A stretch of DNA of 64,000 nt from Nocardia pneumoniae NBRC 100136 (GCF_000308755.1 NZ_BAGF01000058.1:1-64000); one strand, 5' to 3'; positions 1 to 8,403 are shown, numbered from the stretch's first letter. Translations and numbers: made by a program. The notes: generated by a model not told the origin, from the letters alone.

Positions 1-36
1 GCGAGATAGACCCGGTGGCGGCATGACTCCTAACGT

Positions 37-1461
37 CTATGCAGGTAGAAGCCGCGCGATGACCTCGGTGAGTTGTTTGACGTTGCGGCACTCGTGCATC
101 GTGACGCACTCCGCGTATGCATGGGCGGCGGAGTCTCCGGTGGACCAGGAGCGAGAGGGTTCCGGATTCAGCCAGTAGGTGTGTTTGGCGCGGTCGGCGA
201 TCGTTTGCAGGGCAGCGAGGTTCGGATCGGTGCGGTTGGTGCGGGCGTCGCCGAGGATGAGCACGGACGTGCGGGGACCGAGGGCGTCGGCGTAGTGGTC
301 GAGGAAGCCTTGGAGTGCTTCACCATAGTTGGAGCTGCCGAAGCGGGCGACCTTGGTGGAGCGGATGATTCGGGCTGCTGTGCCGGGGGTGGGTGGTTCG
401 CCGGGGGTGAAGAAGTCGGTGATTTCGTCGCAGGTGTCGATGAAGCCGAAGCTGCGGACCTTGCTGAATTGGCCTTGGAGGGCCTGGATCAGGTGGAGGG
501 TGAATTCGGCGAAGCCGGTGACCGAGCCGGAGAGGTCGGCGAGGACGACGAGGTCGGGGCGGCCGTGTTTGCGGGCGCGCAGGACCGGGTCGATGGGGAC
601 GCCTCCGGTGGACATGGAGCGGCGCAGGGTGCGGCGGAGATCGATCTGGCCGCGCACGGCTTTGCGGCGGCGGACGGCGAGGCGGGTGGCGAGTTTGCGG
701 GCCAAAGGGTGGACCAAGCGGCGCATTTCGGCGAGGTCTTGTTCGCGGGCGCCCAGGAAATCGATCTGGTCGGTGCTGGAATCGACGCCGCGGCGGGCGA
801 TGTATTCGGTGCCGCGCAGCTGTGCCGAGCGCAGGCGGGCCTCGGATTGGACGGCGGCGCGGAATTCGGCGAGGCGGCGGTTGGCTTCGATCGTGTGGAC
901 GGTGGTGTCGAGCTGGGAGGTGCCATTCATGCCCGCGACAATGCGATCGATGAGGTCGTCCGGCTGTAGGGCTTTCATGGTCAGGTAGGAGGACCAGCCC
1001 GCACCGGAGGCGGTGGTGACCGGACCTGAGGTCTGCCCGGTGCCGATCCCGCCATAGCCGCCGAGTTCGGTCAGCGCCTGGCGAGCGAGAGCAACCACCG
1101 CCTCCGAATCATCTCGGGCCAGAGCGGAAACGAGTTGATCCCGTAATGCATCGACAGATTCGGGCGTCGACGGGGACGCGGGCTGCGGCTGTTCCGCGGT
1201 AAGGAAGTAGAGGTCGAAGAGCTGGTCGAATACGGCGCGTTGACCGTTGCGGCGCAGTAAGCAGGCTGCCATGCCGGAGCGCAGGCGATTGCGATCGGCG
1301 ATCCCGAGGGCGACCATCGCCTCGGCCGCGTCGATGGTTTCACTCGGCCCCGCGTTGATGCCGTGATCACGCAGCAACCCGACGAATTCGACGAGCCGAT
1401 CGCTCATCGTGTCGGCGATTCGGGACCTCGTCTCGTCCCGGCCCGCTTCCGCCGTGCTCAT
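37..1461 (-). CDS. VWA-domain (CoxE-like) protein
   Basis: A 474-residue protein with a von Willebrand factor A domain in its C-terminal half. The MIDAS metal-binding motif DLSGSVTG (DxSxS) is visible near residue 300, followed by a long helix and a second conserved aspartate region (ILGDARTNRTD). No signal peptide is seen, so it is probably cytoplasmic. CoxE-like VWA proteins work with MoxR AAA+ ATPases as chaperone pairs that assemble or metallate enzyme complexes, and a moxR gene lies just upstream on the same strand. No obvious substrate enzyme is adjacent. A downstream ATG at 1407 is an alternative start; neither start has a good ribosome site. Confidence 0.85.
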   Translation of the reverse strand: MSTAEAGRDETRSRIADTMSDRLVEFVGLLRDHGINAGPSETIDAAEAMVALGIADRNRLRSGMAACLLRRNGQRAVFDQLFDLYFLTAEQPQPASPSTPESVDALRDQLVSALARDDSEAVVALARQALTELGGYGGIGTGQTSGPVTTASGAGWSSYLTMKALQPDDLIDRIVAGMNGTSQLDTTVHTIEANRRLAEFRAAVQSEARLRSAQLRGTEYIARRGVDSSTDQIDFLGAREQDLAEMRRLVHPLARKLATRLAVRRRKAVRGQIDLRRTLRRSMSTGGVPIDPVLRARKHGRPDLVVLADLSGSVTGFAEFTLHLIQALQGQFSKVRSFGFIDTCDEITDFFTPGEPPTPGTAARIIRSTKVARFGSSNYGEALQGFLDHYADALGPRTSVLILGDARTNRTDPNLAALQTIADRAKHTYWLNPEPSRSWSTGDSAAHAYAECVTMHECRNVKQLTEVIARLLPA

Positions 1462-1519
1462 GGCGTGCCGCGAGTTGTCGAAGGCAGGCCAATGGTGGCC
1501 GGACCGTTCCCTTCCGCGT

Positions 1520-1690
1520 CCAAATCACTACGCTCGCCGGAACAGTCGAGAAATGCGAGGTCGGGTTGCACCGCGAGGACGAGCTTCATCGCGCCCTCCC
1601 CGGTTCGGCGTCCGGGTCCAGAAGCCCCAGACGTTCGCGGTGCTCGATCAACAGCACGCCGACGGTTGACAGGCCAAAGGCGACCAGGCC
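1520..1690 (-). pseudogene. Decayed duplicate of the moxR 3' end
   Basis: Positions 1520-1637 repeat positions 1700-1817 at an exact 180-bp offset, with about 7 mismatches in 117 bp by eye. The copied stretch includes the last codons of moxR; the final residues LLDPDAEPGRAR and the stop are kept in the copy. Beyond 1637 the copy has lost about 10-20 bp but still resembles moxR (shared cagcacgccga and ggcgaccagg). It has no start and is not a gene. It fills the gap between the moxR stop and the VWA gene. Confidence 0.75.
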
Positions 1691-1765
1691 GTTCCGCGGC
1701 CAAATCACCACGATCACCGGAACAGTCGAGAAAAGCGAGGTCGCGTTGCACCGCGAGGACGAGCT

Positions 1766-2656
1766 TCATCGCGCCCTCCCCGGCTCGGCGTCCGGGTCGA
1801 GAAGCCCCAGACGTTCGATGGCGACGCGGTGGTCGGATTGATACTTCAACAGCACGCCGAGGGTTGAGCGGACAACAGTTCCGGTCAGGGTGCGAGCACC
1901 GAGGGCGACCAGGGTCTTTGCCCAGTCGACGGATTCGGCGATCGACGGGGCCTTGCGCAACGACAGCTGCCGGAGCGCGCCGACCACCTGGACCACCGGC
2001 TCGCCGAGCGCCTCGTCCAGTTCGGGCACCTTCATGCGCACGATCGCCCGCTCCAACTCGGCGGTCGGGTAGTCGATGTGCAGGTACAGGCAGCGTCGTT
2101 TCAGCGCCTCGGACAACTCGCGGTTGGCGTTGGACGTCACGATGACGAACGGCTTGCGCACAGCGGTGACGGTACCGAGTTCGGGGATGCTCACCTGATA
2201 GTCGCCGAGCACCTCGAGCAACAGACCCTCGAGCTCCACATCGGCCTTGTCCAGTTCGTCGATGAGCAGCACGGTGGAGCGCGGGTTGCGGATGGCGGCC
2301 AGCAGAGGCCGGGCGAGCAGGAACTCCTCGGTGAAGACGTGGTCGCGCGTGCTGTCCCAGCTCTCGTTGTCCGTGGCGGTGATGCGCAGCAGTTGCTTGG
2401 CGTGATTCCACTCGTAGAGCGCGCGGGCCTCGTCGATGCCCTCGTAACACTGCAGGCGCACGAGATCGGAGGTGGTCGCGGCGGCGACGGCCTTGGCCAG
2501 TTCGGTCTTGCCGACGCCCGCCGGACCCTCGATCAGCAGCGGCTTGCCGAGGTGCCCTGCGAGGAACACCGCGGTGGCGATGTCGAGGGACGGGAGGTAC
2601 CCGGCCTCGGTGAGGCGAGCGGTCACCTCGTCTACCGACGAAAAGAACTTACTCAT
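1766..2656 (-). CDS. MoxR-family AAA+ ATPase
   Basis: A 296-residue AAA+ ATPase of normal MoxR length. The Walker A motif GPAGVGKTELAK is near residue 45, Walker B LLIDELDKAD near residue 110, and sensor 1 VTSNANRELSEALKRRC near residue 160. MoxR proteins are cytoplasmic ATPases that activate or mature partner proteins, usually with a VWA-domain partner encoded next door; here that is the downstream gene. The gene has no Shine-Dalgarno site; a TAAACT hexamer lies 8 nt before the ATG, suggesting a leaderless transcript. It begins about 30 bp after the stop of the thioesterase gene, so read-through is also possible. Confidence 0.93.
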   Translation of the reverse strand: MSKFFSSVDEVTARLTEAGYLPSLDIATAVFLAGHLGKPLLIEGPAGVGKTELAKAVAAATTSDLVRLQCYEGIDEARALYEWNHAKQLLRITATDNESWDSTRDHVFTEEFLLARPLLAAIRNPRSTVLLIDELDKADVELEGLLLEVLGDYQVSIPELGTVTAVRKPFVIVTSNANRELSEALKRRCLYLHIDYPTAELERAIVRMKVPELDEALGEPVVQVVGALRQLSLRKAPSIAESVDWAKTLVALGARTLTGTVVRSTLGVLLKYQSDHRVAIERLGLLDPDAEPGRAR

Positions 2657-2686
2657 CGGTAACTAGTTTAGCCGCGAGGTCGCGAC

Positions 2687-3778
2687 CTACCTCGGCACCG
2701 GTACCCGGTAAAGACCGGGCTCGGCGTCGTCCGGCACCGCGCTCGCCGGAGTGAACGGCTCCACCAGCGCACGCAGTTCGACCAGATGCCTGGCATGCGC
2801 GTCGAGCGCCTGGTCTTCCTCCGAGACCGGCACCCATTGCCGCACAGCCCGCGCCTTTCCGTCCTCATCCATCGCGACCACCACCGCTAGACCGTGCGCG
2901 GCGAGCGCGGGTTCGTCGGAGTGCGTATCGGCGGACGTCACGTGCACACTCATATGCATGCTGCGTGGGCCGGTATGGATCAGCCGAGCGGTGACCTCGA
3001 CGACGTGGCCGATGACGATCGGGCGGTAGAAGCGGATCCCGCCGAAATAGGACGTGATGACGCGCTGTCCGGCCCAATCGGCGCCACACACGTAGGCGGC
3101 CTCGTCGATCCAGCGCATCGTCCGTCCACCATGGACCTTGCCGCCCCAGTTGATGTCCGAGGGCGCTGCCAGGAACCGGAGCGTGGCGCTCGGTGCGGTG
3201 CCCGCGACCGTGTACCGCTGCGCGGACATCGCCTCCTCGATACGCTTGCGCACCGAAATCCTGGCCCGCGCTTGCCGATGCCGCCGCAGTTCCAGGATTG
3301 TGGTCGGATTCCATTGCGGGACTGCGACGGTGCGCCGGTCGGCATCCATCGCGACGAAGATCGTCAGGCATTGGGCCGACTGCACCGGCTTCACCCGCGT
3401 GGGATCGGTCGAATACACGGTGACGAGGATGTGCATGCTGGTGCGGCCGGTGTGGACGAGATTGGCATGCAGTTCGACCAGCTCACCGACCGCGATCGGC
3501 CGGTCCAGATGGATATTGCCGACATAGGCGGTGACGCAGTAGTGGCCGCTCCACTGCGCGGCCGCAGCGTAGGCGACCTTGTCGATCCATTCGAGCAGTT
3601 TGCCGCCGTCGACGGATCCCACGATCCCGGCGTCGGCGGGCTGGACGAGAAAGCGGTGGATCGCCTCGGGGCGGCGACCGGCCGAGGCCGGACCCGGCAC
3701 GGTCGCAAGGAGGTCGGGATTCGTCGAGTTCGGCAAGGTGCACAATCCGTTCGGGCGGAGAATCTTCGGGATAGACAA
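2687..3778 (-). CDS. Double-hotdog acyl-CoA thioesterase
   Basis: A 363-residue protein made of two similar halves, each a YciA/BFIT-type hotdog domain. The halves share the pattern GGKLLEWIDKVAYAAA and GGRTMRWIDEAAYVCG, each followed by an N-x-(H/R)-F/L-x-RPI strand and a HTG(R/P)(T/R)SMH strand. Such enzymes hydrolyse acyl-CoA to free acid and CoA in the cytoplasm. The first half carries D-A-G where the second has D-I-N at the conserved Asp/Asn region; both may be active. The start is uncertain: the TTG used here has GAGGA almost directly against it. It sits upstream of moxR on the same strand. Confidence 0.82.
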   Translation of the reverse strand: MSIPKILRPNGLCTLPNSTNPDLLATVPGPASAGRRPEAIHRFLVQPADAGIVGSVDGGKLLEWIDKVAYAAAAQWSGHYCVTAYVGNIHLDRPIAVGELVELHANLVHTGRTSMHILVTVYSTDPTRVKPVQSAQCLTIFVAMDADRRTVAVPQWNPTTILELRRHRQARARISVRKRIEEAMSAQRYTVAGTAPSATLRFLAAPSDINWGGKVHGGRTMRWIDEAAYVCGADWAGQRVITSYFGGIRFYRPIVIGHVVEVTARLIHTGPRSMHMSVHVTSADTHSDEPALAAHGLAVVVAMDEDGKARAVRQWVPVSEEDQALDAHARHLVELRALVEPFTPASAVPDDAEPGLYRVPVPR

Positions 3779-4018
3779 TTCCTCGACCCCGTTGTCCCGG
3801 AGAACCTTAAGCCCCCGCGACAGTACGAGCGAGTAACGAGCCGACGCCAGCGGCGATCTCTCGCACGCGGTCGTTCAATCCTGTCCGGAAGCCGAAGTCT
3901 GAGGTCATCGGCCGCGCCGAGATGTGAGACCGAGCCGAACAACTCGGTGGATAGGGGGATACCCCTAATTCCGCGGATTGAATTTTCCCCAAGGGGAGCC
4001 AACCCCCGTGACCTTTCT
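3779..4018. other. Intergenic region upstream of the folded leader
   Basis: The 3779-4187 gap separates divergent genes. This left part holds no convincing gene. It contains two small G/C palindromes, AGGGGGATACCCCT near 3952-3965 and CCCCAAGGGG near 3987-3996, within an unusually AT-rich patch for this genome, consistent with the promoter region of the secreted-protein gene to the right. Confidence 0.4.
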
Positions 4019-4164
4019 GGACAAGTGCGCAAGAGTGGAGACGTGCGGTCGCTGCCCCGTCGGTAAACCTGCCCGCGAAGCAGCGACGACACGGTCATTG
4101 CGACTTGTCCGCGGGTCGCCGTGGCCAGAACCCACAACGGGGGTTGGTGAGCCGATGGCTCACC
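4019..4164 (+). ncRNA. Structured 5' leader (candidate cis-regulatory RNA)
   Basis: A strongly foldable stretch just upstream of a small secreted-protein gene. The outer helix pairs 4019-4032 with 4098-4110 (GGACAAGT, one bulged G, CGCAA against TTGCGACTTGTCC), 13 bp. Inside it, GTCGCTGC (4048-4055) pairs with GCAGCGAC (4080-4087), extended by GTG/CAC (4043-4045/4090-4092), and caps a 24-nt loop. Two small hairpins follow: AACCC/GGGTT around 4129-4145, and GGTGAGCC-GAT-GGCTCACC at 4146-4164, which lies 7-8 nt before the ribosome site. I do not recognise a known riboswitch class. The pairing is seen directly; an RNA function is inferred. Confidence 0.45.
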
Positions 4165-4187
4165 GGAGAGTGAAAGAAGGATCCACG

Positions 4188-4472
4188 TTGTTCTCGACAA
4201 CCAGCACCGCGCGCCGCAACCTGGCCCGGGTCGTCGTCGCAGGTGCGATCGCCGCAGTTCCGTTGACTGCTTTGACGGTGCCCGCCTCCGCGGACCCCTC
4301 CCCGGGGGTCACCGAGGTCAGGCATAACCGCCATTGGAACGACCGCGACTGCGACTTCGGCCCATTCCAGGACTGGAGCTGCGACAACGGACCGTTCTCC
4401 GGATGGGGCAAGAACATCCCGTTCGGTCAGTTCCGGCGACTCGTGCCGCCCGGCACGTTCGGCAGCAGCTAG
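4188..4472 (+). CDS. Small secreted protein
   Basis: A 94-residue protein of unknown function. Residues 1-35 form a typical Sec signal peptide: positive N-terminus (RRNLAR), hydrophobic core, and a likely cleavage at PASA-DPSP. The mature part, about 60 residues, is rich in Trp, Asp, Asn and Gly and has two cysteines (DCDFGPF and SCDNGPF, a repeated half-motif). The TTG start at 4188 is chosen because AAGAAGGA lies 6-7 nt upstream; an in-frame ATG at 4155 falls in the loop of a hairpin and lacks such a site. The gene is preceded by a folded leader and followed by a strong terminator. Confidence 0.7.
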   Translation: MFSTTSTARRNLARVVVAGAIAAVPLTALTVPASADPSPGVTEVRHNRHWNDRDCDFGPFQDWSCDNGPFSGWGKNIPFGQFRRLVPPGTFGSS

Positions 4473-4489
4473 AAACCGTCCGGCACCAC

Positions 4490-4528
4490 CGCGACGGCCC
4501 GGCGCTCACCTAGTGCCGGGCCGTTGCG
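4490..4528 (+). terminator. Terminator of the secreted-protein gene
   Basis: A 14-bp stem with one mismatch, CGCGACGGCCCGGC against GCCGGGCCGTTGCG, with an 11-nt loop, starting 18 nt after the stop codon. It has no U-tract, as is common for actinobacterial terminators. Confidence 0.7.
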
Positions 4529-4548
4529 TGTGAGAACCCACATACGCC

Positions 4549-4580
4549 GGTGGCCCGCTCCGAAACCGGAGCGGGCCACC
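4549..4580. terminator. Terminator hairpin facing ilvC
   Basis: A perfect 14-bp stem (GGTGGCCCGCTCCG and CGGAGCGGGCCACC) with a 4-nt AAAC loop. It lies 20 nt beyond the ilvC stop on the opposite strand, so it can end the ilvBNC transcript and back up the terminator of the convergent secreted-protein gene. Confidence 0.8.
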
Positions 4581-4599
4581 GTGCGAATCAACCTGGAAA

Positions 4600-5613
4600 T
4601 CAGGCGGTTTCGGTGATCGGCCGGTCGACCCAGCTCATCAGGCCGCGCAGCTTGGCGCCGGTGACCTCGATCGGGTGCTCGGCGTTCTGCTTGCGCAGCG
4701 CCTCGAGCTCCTTGTTGCCGCCCTCGACGTTGGCGACCAGGCGCTTGACGAAGCTGCCGTCCTGAATGTCCTTGAGGATCTCCTGCATGCGCTTCTTGGT
4801 GTCGGCGTCGATGACCCGCGGACCGGACAGGTAGCCGCCGAACTCCGCGGTGTCGGACACCGAGTAGTTCATCCGCGCGATGCCGCCCTCGTACATCAGG
4901 TCGACGATCAGCTTCAGCTCGTGCAGCACCTCGAAGTAGGCCATCTCCGGCGCGTAACCGGCCTCGACCATGACCTCGAAACCGGTCTTGACCAGTTCCT
5001 CGGTGCCGCCGCACAGCACGGCCTGCTCACCGAACAGGTCGGTCTCGGTCTCTTCCTTGAAGGTGGTCTTGATGACACCCGCGCGGGTGCCGCCGATGCC
5101 CTTGGCGTAGGACAGCGCCAGCGCCTGGCCCTCACCCTTCGGGTCCTGCTCGACGGCGATCAGCGCCGGAACACCCTTGCCGTCGACGAACTGGCGACGA
5201 ACCAGGTGGCCGGGGCCCTTCGGCGCGACCATGCCGATGGTCACGTTGGCGGGCGGCTTGATCAGGCCGAAGTGGATGTTGAGGCCGTGGCCGAAGAACA
5301 GCGCGTCGCCGTCCTTCAGGTTCGGCTCGATGTCATTGGTGAAGATCGACGCCTGCGCGGTGTCGGGCGCCAGCAGCATGATGACGTCCGCCCAAGCCGA
5401 CACCTCGGCCGGAGTGCCGACGGTCAGGCCCGCCTCCTCGGCCTTCGGACGCGACTTCGACCCCTCCGCGAGACCGACCCGCACCTCGACGCCCGAGTCG
5501 CGCAGGCTCAGCGAGTGCGCGTGACCCTGGCTGCCGTAGCCGATGACAGCGACCTTGCGGCCCTGGATGATCGACAGGTCGGCGTCGTCGTCATAGAACA
5601 TCTCGACTGCCAC
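4600..5613 (-). CDS. ilvC: Ketol-acid reductoisomerase
   Basis: A 337-residue class I ketol-acid reductoisomerase, the second enzyme of isoleucine/valine synthesis. It converts acetolactate or acetohydroxybutyrate to the dihydroxy acid using NADPH and magnesium. The NADPH-binding loop GYGSQGHAHSLSLRDSG is near residue 25; the metal-binding segment TDLFGEQAVLCGG and EVLHELKLIVDLMYEGG are in the helical C-terminal domain. The GTG at 5613 (VAVEMFYDDD) is preferred over an ATG 21 nt upstream because GGAAGGA lies about 7 nt before it, and because family members start there. It ends the ilvBNC cluster, 216 nt downstream of ilvN. Confidence 0.97.
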   Translation of the reverse strand: MAVEMFYDDDADLSIIQGRKVAVIGYGSQGHAHSLSLRDSGVEVRVGLAEGSKSRPKAEEAGLTVGTPAEVSAWADVIMLLAPDTAQASIFTNDIEPNLKDGDALFFGHGLNIHFGLIKPPANVTIGMVAPKGPGHLVRRQFVDGKGVPALIAVEQDPKGEGQALALSYAKGIGGTRAGVIKTTFKEETETDLFGEQAVLCGGTEELVKTGFEVMVEAGYAPEMAYFEVLHELKLIVDLMYEGGIARMNYSVSDTAEFGGYLSGPRVIDADTKKRMQEILKDIQDGSFVKRLVANVEGGNKELEALRKQNAEHPIEVTGAKLRGLMSWVDRPITETA

Positions 5614-5634
5614 TGTGGTTCCTTCCGAGGTCAT

Positions 5635-5738
5635 CCCCGCGCCAAGCGGGGCACACCGTTCTCCGGTGTTGCTTTACGTTGTTTCTGGATCGGATCACGC
5701 CCGCGCGTGCGGGAGGTGATCATTCCCGCGTACGCGGG
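5635..5738. repeat. Three short GC palindromes between ilvN and ilvC
   Basis: Three related stem-loops lie in the ilvN-ilvC gap: CCCCGC-gccaa-GCGGGG (5635-5651), CCCGC-gcgt-GCGGG (5700-5713, flanked by GATCAC and GTGATC) and CCCGCG-ta-CGCGGG (5725-5738, preceded by tcatt). The shared look TCATNCCCGCG..CGCGGG resembles REP-like extragenic palindromes. The first overlaps the ilvC start region. They could stabilise or partly terminate the operon mRNA. Confidence 0.5.
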
Positions 5739-5829
5739 GAGGGCGGCACACCAACCGTCGATCGCAGAAAGGTTAGCGTGTGGCCGCCGCTGGGCGGTCG
5801 GCCCCATCGGGGTGCGCCGCCCCGCCGCG

Positions 5830-6333
5830 TCATCGGGTGGCGGTGATGGACTTCGGTCCACGTCCCACCGCGACGACACCGGACTGCACGATCTCGCGAA
5901 TGCCATACGGTTCCAGCATCCGCAGCAGCGCGTCGAGCTTGGACCGGGTTCCGGTCGCCTCGACGGTGAGCGCGTCCGGGGACACGTCGATGACCTTGGC
6001 GCGGAACAGCCCGACGGCCTCGATCACCTGGGTCCGCACGCTGGCGTCCGCGCGGACCTTCACCAGGATCAGTTCGCGGGCCACGGAGCTGTCGGCGTCC
6101 TGCTCCACGATCTTGATGACGTTCACCAGCTTGTTGAGCTGCTTGGTGACCTGCTCCAGCGGCAGGTCCTCGACGGTGACGACGATGGTCATGCGCGAGA
6201 TCTCGGGCAGCTCGGTGCCGCCGACCGCCAGCGACTCGATGTTGAAGCCGCGGCGGGAGAACAGCGCCGCGACCCGCGCCAGCACGCCCGGCTTGTCCTC
6301 GACGAGAACGCTGAGGGTGTGGGTGGTACTCAT
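5830..6333 (-). CDS. ilvN: Acetolactate synthase small subunit
   Basis: A 167-residue regulatory subunit of acetohydroxyacid synthase, which confers feedback inhibition by branched-chain amino acids on the large subunit. The N-terminal ACT domain is clear (TLSVLVEDKPGVLARVAALFSRRGFNIESL), followed by the C-terminal ALS_ss_C domain. The ATG at 6333 is chosen because AAGGTGA, overlapping the ilvB stop, sits 8 nt upstream. An ATG 24 nt further up would overlap ilvB. The 7-nt gap to ilvB implies co-transcription and probably coupled translation. Confidence 0.96.
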   Translation of the reverse strand: MSTTHTLSVLVEDKPGVLARVAALFSRRGFNIESLAVGGTELPEISRMTIVVTVEDLPLEQVTKQLNKLVNVIKIVEQDADSSVARELILVKVRADASVRTQVIEAVGLFRAKVIDVSPDALTVEATGTRSKLDALLRMLEPYGIREIVQSGVVAVGRGPKSITATR

Positions 6334-6340
6334 CCGTGGT

Positions 6341-8263
6341 TCACCTTGTCTGCTCATGCGACATCGCCGCGTGGATGACCGCGGGTTCGGCGGCCTGCTC
6401 GTCCTCGTCGAACAGCGGCCGGATACCGCGCGCGGCCATGATCTCGTCGTTGCTGGTGCCCGCGGCGACCATCGGCCACACCTGGGCGTCCTTGCCGACG
6501 ATGAAATCGATCACCACGGGGCGGTCGTTGATCGACTGCGCCTCGCGGATGGCGGCCTCCACGTCCTCTTCGCGCTCGACCCGGATGCCGTGGCAGCCGA
6601 GGGCTTCGGCGAGCTTGACGAAGTCGGGGATGCGCTTGGTGTGCGTGCCCAGGTCGGTGTTGGAGTAACGCTCCTGGTAGAACAGCGTCTGCCACTGGCG
6701 GACCATGCCGAGGTTGCCGTTGTTGATCAGCGCGACCTTGATCGGCACGCCCTCGAGGGCGCAAGTGGCCAGCTCCTGATTGGTCATCTGGAAGCAGCCG
6801 TCACCGTCGACCGCCCACACCTCTTTGTCCGGCGCGCCCATCTTGGCGCCCATGGCGGCCGGGACGGCGTAGCCCATGGTGCCGAGGCCACCGGAGTTCA
6901 GCCAGGTGCGCGGCTTCTCGTACTTGATGAACTGCGCGGCCCACATCTGGTGCTGACCGACACCGGCGCAGTAGATCGCGTCGGGTCCGGCCAGGCGGCC
7001 GAGCGCCTCGATGACGAACTCCGGCGACAGCGACCCGTCCGCGGGCGGGGTCCAGCCCAGCGGGTAGGCCTTGCGGATGCCGTCGAGGTAGGTCCACCAT
7101 TCGCCGAGCGCCAGCGGCAGCGCGTCGCCCGCGGCGGGGTCGGCCTTGAGCGTCTCGATGAGCTCGGCGATCACCTCGCGGCAGTCGCCGACGATCGGGA
7201 CGTCGGCGTGCCGGTTCTTGCCGATCTCGGCCGGGTCGATGTCGGCGTGGATGACCTTGGCGCCGGGCGCGAAGGAATCCAGCTGACCGGTGACGCGGTC
7301 GTCGAAGCGCGCGCCGAGGGTGATCAGCAGGTCGGACTTCTGCAGCGCGGCGACGGCGCCCACGGTGCCGTGCATGCCGGGCATGCCCATGTTCAGCGGG
7401 TGGCTGTCGGGGAACGCGCCGCGCGCCATCAGCGTGGTGACCACCGGAATGCCGGTCAGCTCGGCCAGTTGCCGCAGCGCGGCCGATGCTTCGGCCTTGA
7501 TCACGCCGCCGCCGACGTACAGCACCGGCGCCTTGGCCTCCATGATCATCCTGGCGGCCTCGCGCACCTGCTTGCCGTGCGGCTTGGTGACCGGGCGGTA
7601 GCCGGGCAGGCGCATCTCCGGCGGCCAGCTGAAGGTGGTCTGCGCCTGGAGCACGTCCTTGGGGATGTCGACCAGCACGGCGCCGGGGCGGCCGGAGGCG
7701 GCGAGGTAGAACGCCTCCGCGATGATGCGCGGGATATCGATGCCGTCGGTGATCAGGAAGTTGTGCTTGGTGATCGGCATGGTGATGCCGGAGATGTCGG
7801 CTTCCTGGAACGCGTCCGTGCCGATCAGGCCGCGACCGACCTGACCGGTGATGGCCACGATCGGGACCGAGTCCATCTGGGCGTCGGCGATCGGGGTGAC
7901 CAGGTTGGTGGCGCCGGGGCCGGATGTGGCCATGCACACCCCGACCTTGCCGGTGGCCTGCGCGTACCCGGTCGCCGCGTGACCCGCGCCCTGCTCGTGC
8001 CGGACCAGGACGTGGCGCACCTTGGTCGAGTCGAACAGCGGGTCGTAGACGGGAAGGATCGCACCGCCCGGAATGCCGAATACGGTGTCGACGCCGAGCT
8101 CCTCGAGCGAACGAACGACCGACTGCGCGCCGGTGACCCGCTCGGGCGGGACCTGGCGGCGGTTGGCCGCGGACGTCGCGTTGGCAGCGGGCGTTGCCTG
8201 CTGATTCGCCGAAGGCGCTGACCTGCGGGCCGAGGGCCCGGGCCGTGCGGTAGGTGCGCTCAC
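6341..8263 (-). CDS. ilvB: Acetolactate synthase large subunit
   Basis: A 640-residue catalytic subunit of acetohydroxyacid synthase, which makes acetolactate or acetohydroxybutyrate from pyruvate. It has the three thiamine-diphosphate enzyme domains: N-terminal pyrimidine-binding with GGAILPVYDPL and the catalytic Glu in VRHEQGAGHAATGYA, a central FAD-binding domain, and the C-terminal ThDP domain with GDGCFQMTNQELAT...NNGNLGMVRQW. The first 35 or so residues are a low-complexity Ala/Pro/Ser/Arg extension. The GTG start has AAGGA about 9 nt upstream. It is the first gene of ilvBNC and is preceded by an attenuator. Confidence 0.97.
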   Translation of the reverse strand: MSAPTARPGPSARRSAPSANQQATPAANATSAANRRQVPPERVTGAQSVVRSLEELGVDTVFGIPGGAILPVYDPLFDSTKVRHVLVRHEQGAGHAATGYAQATGKVGVCMATSGPGATNLVTPIADAQMDSVPIVAITGQVGRGLIGTDAFQEADISGITMPITKHNFLITDGIDIPRIIAEAFYLAASGRPGAVLVDIPKDVLQAQTTFSWPPEMRLPGYRPVTKPHGKQVREAARMIMEAKAPVLYVGGGVIKAEASAALRQLAELTGIPVVTTLMARGAFPDSHPLNMGMPGMHGTVGAVAALQKSDLLITLGARFDDRVTGQLDSFAPGAKVIHADIDPAEIGKNRHADVPIVGDCREVIAELIETLKADPAAGDALPLALGEWWTYLDGIRKAYPLGWTPPADGSLSPEFVIEALGRLAGPDAIYCAGVGQHQMWAAQFIKYEKPRTWLNSGGLGTMGYAVPAAMGAKMGAPDKEVWAVDGDGCFQMTNQELATCALEGVPIKVALINNGNLGMVRQWQTLFYQERYSNTDLGTHTKRIPDFVKLAEALGCHGIRVEREEDVEAAIREAQSINDRPVVIDFIVGKDAQVWPMVAAGTSNDEIMAARGIRPLFDEDEQAAEPAVIHAAMSHEQTR

Positions 8264-8321
8264 CGTCTTCGTTCCTTACTGGTTGTCGTTCCGACCCCGG
8301 AATGGACATTAGTCCGAACAT

Positions 8322-8360
8322 AAAAAAGCCCCCGACAGCACAAGGCTGATCGAGGGTGGC
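8322..8360 (-). terminator. ilvBNC attenuator terminator
   Basis: On the minus strand, GCC(A)CCC pairs with GGGGGC, and GA(T)CAGC pairs with GCTGTC around a 5-nt loop. A run of six Ts follows directly. This is an unusually classical intrinsic terminator for a high-GC genome. It lies about 40 nt after the leader-peptide stop and about 60 nt before the ilvB start, the expected place for transcription attenuation. Confidence 0.85.
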
Positions 8361-8403
8361 GCGTCGCAACGCGAGCTGACGTATTCGACTCAGTGTGTCA
8401 GGC

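Noticed and set aside
73..969. Long plus-strand frames opposite the VWA gene and many similar frames elsewhere
   Set aside because: They mirror a recognisable gene on the other strand and reflect the high GC at third codon positions.
2640..2680. KstR-like core AACTAGTT before moxR
   Set aside because: Inner AAC-N2-GTT fits but the outer T and A of the consensus do not; it overlaps the -10 box by chance.
4019..4187. Known c-di-AMP (ydaO) or cobalamin riboswitch
   Set aside because: Folded leader lacks the conserved sequence blocks I know for these classes; kept as an unassigned structure.
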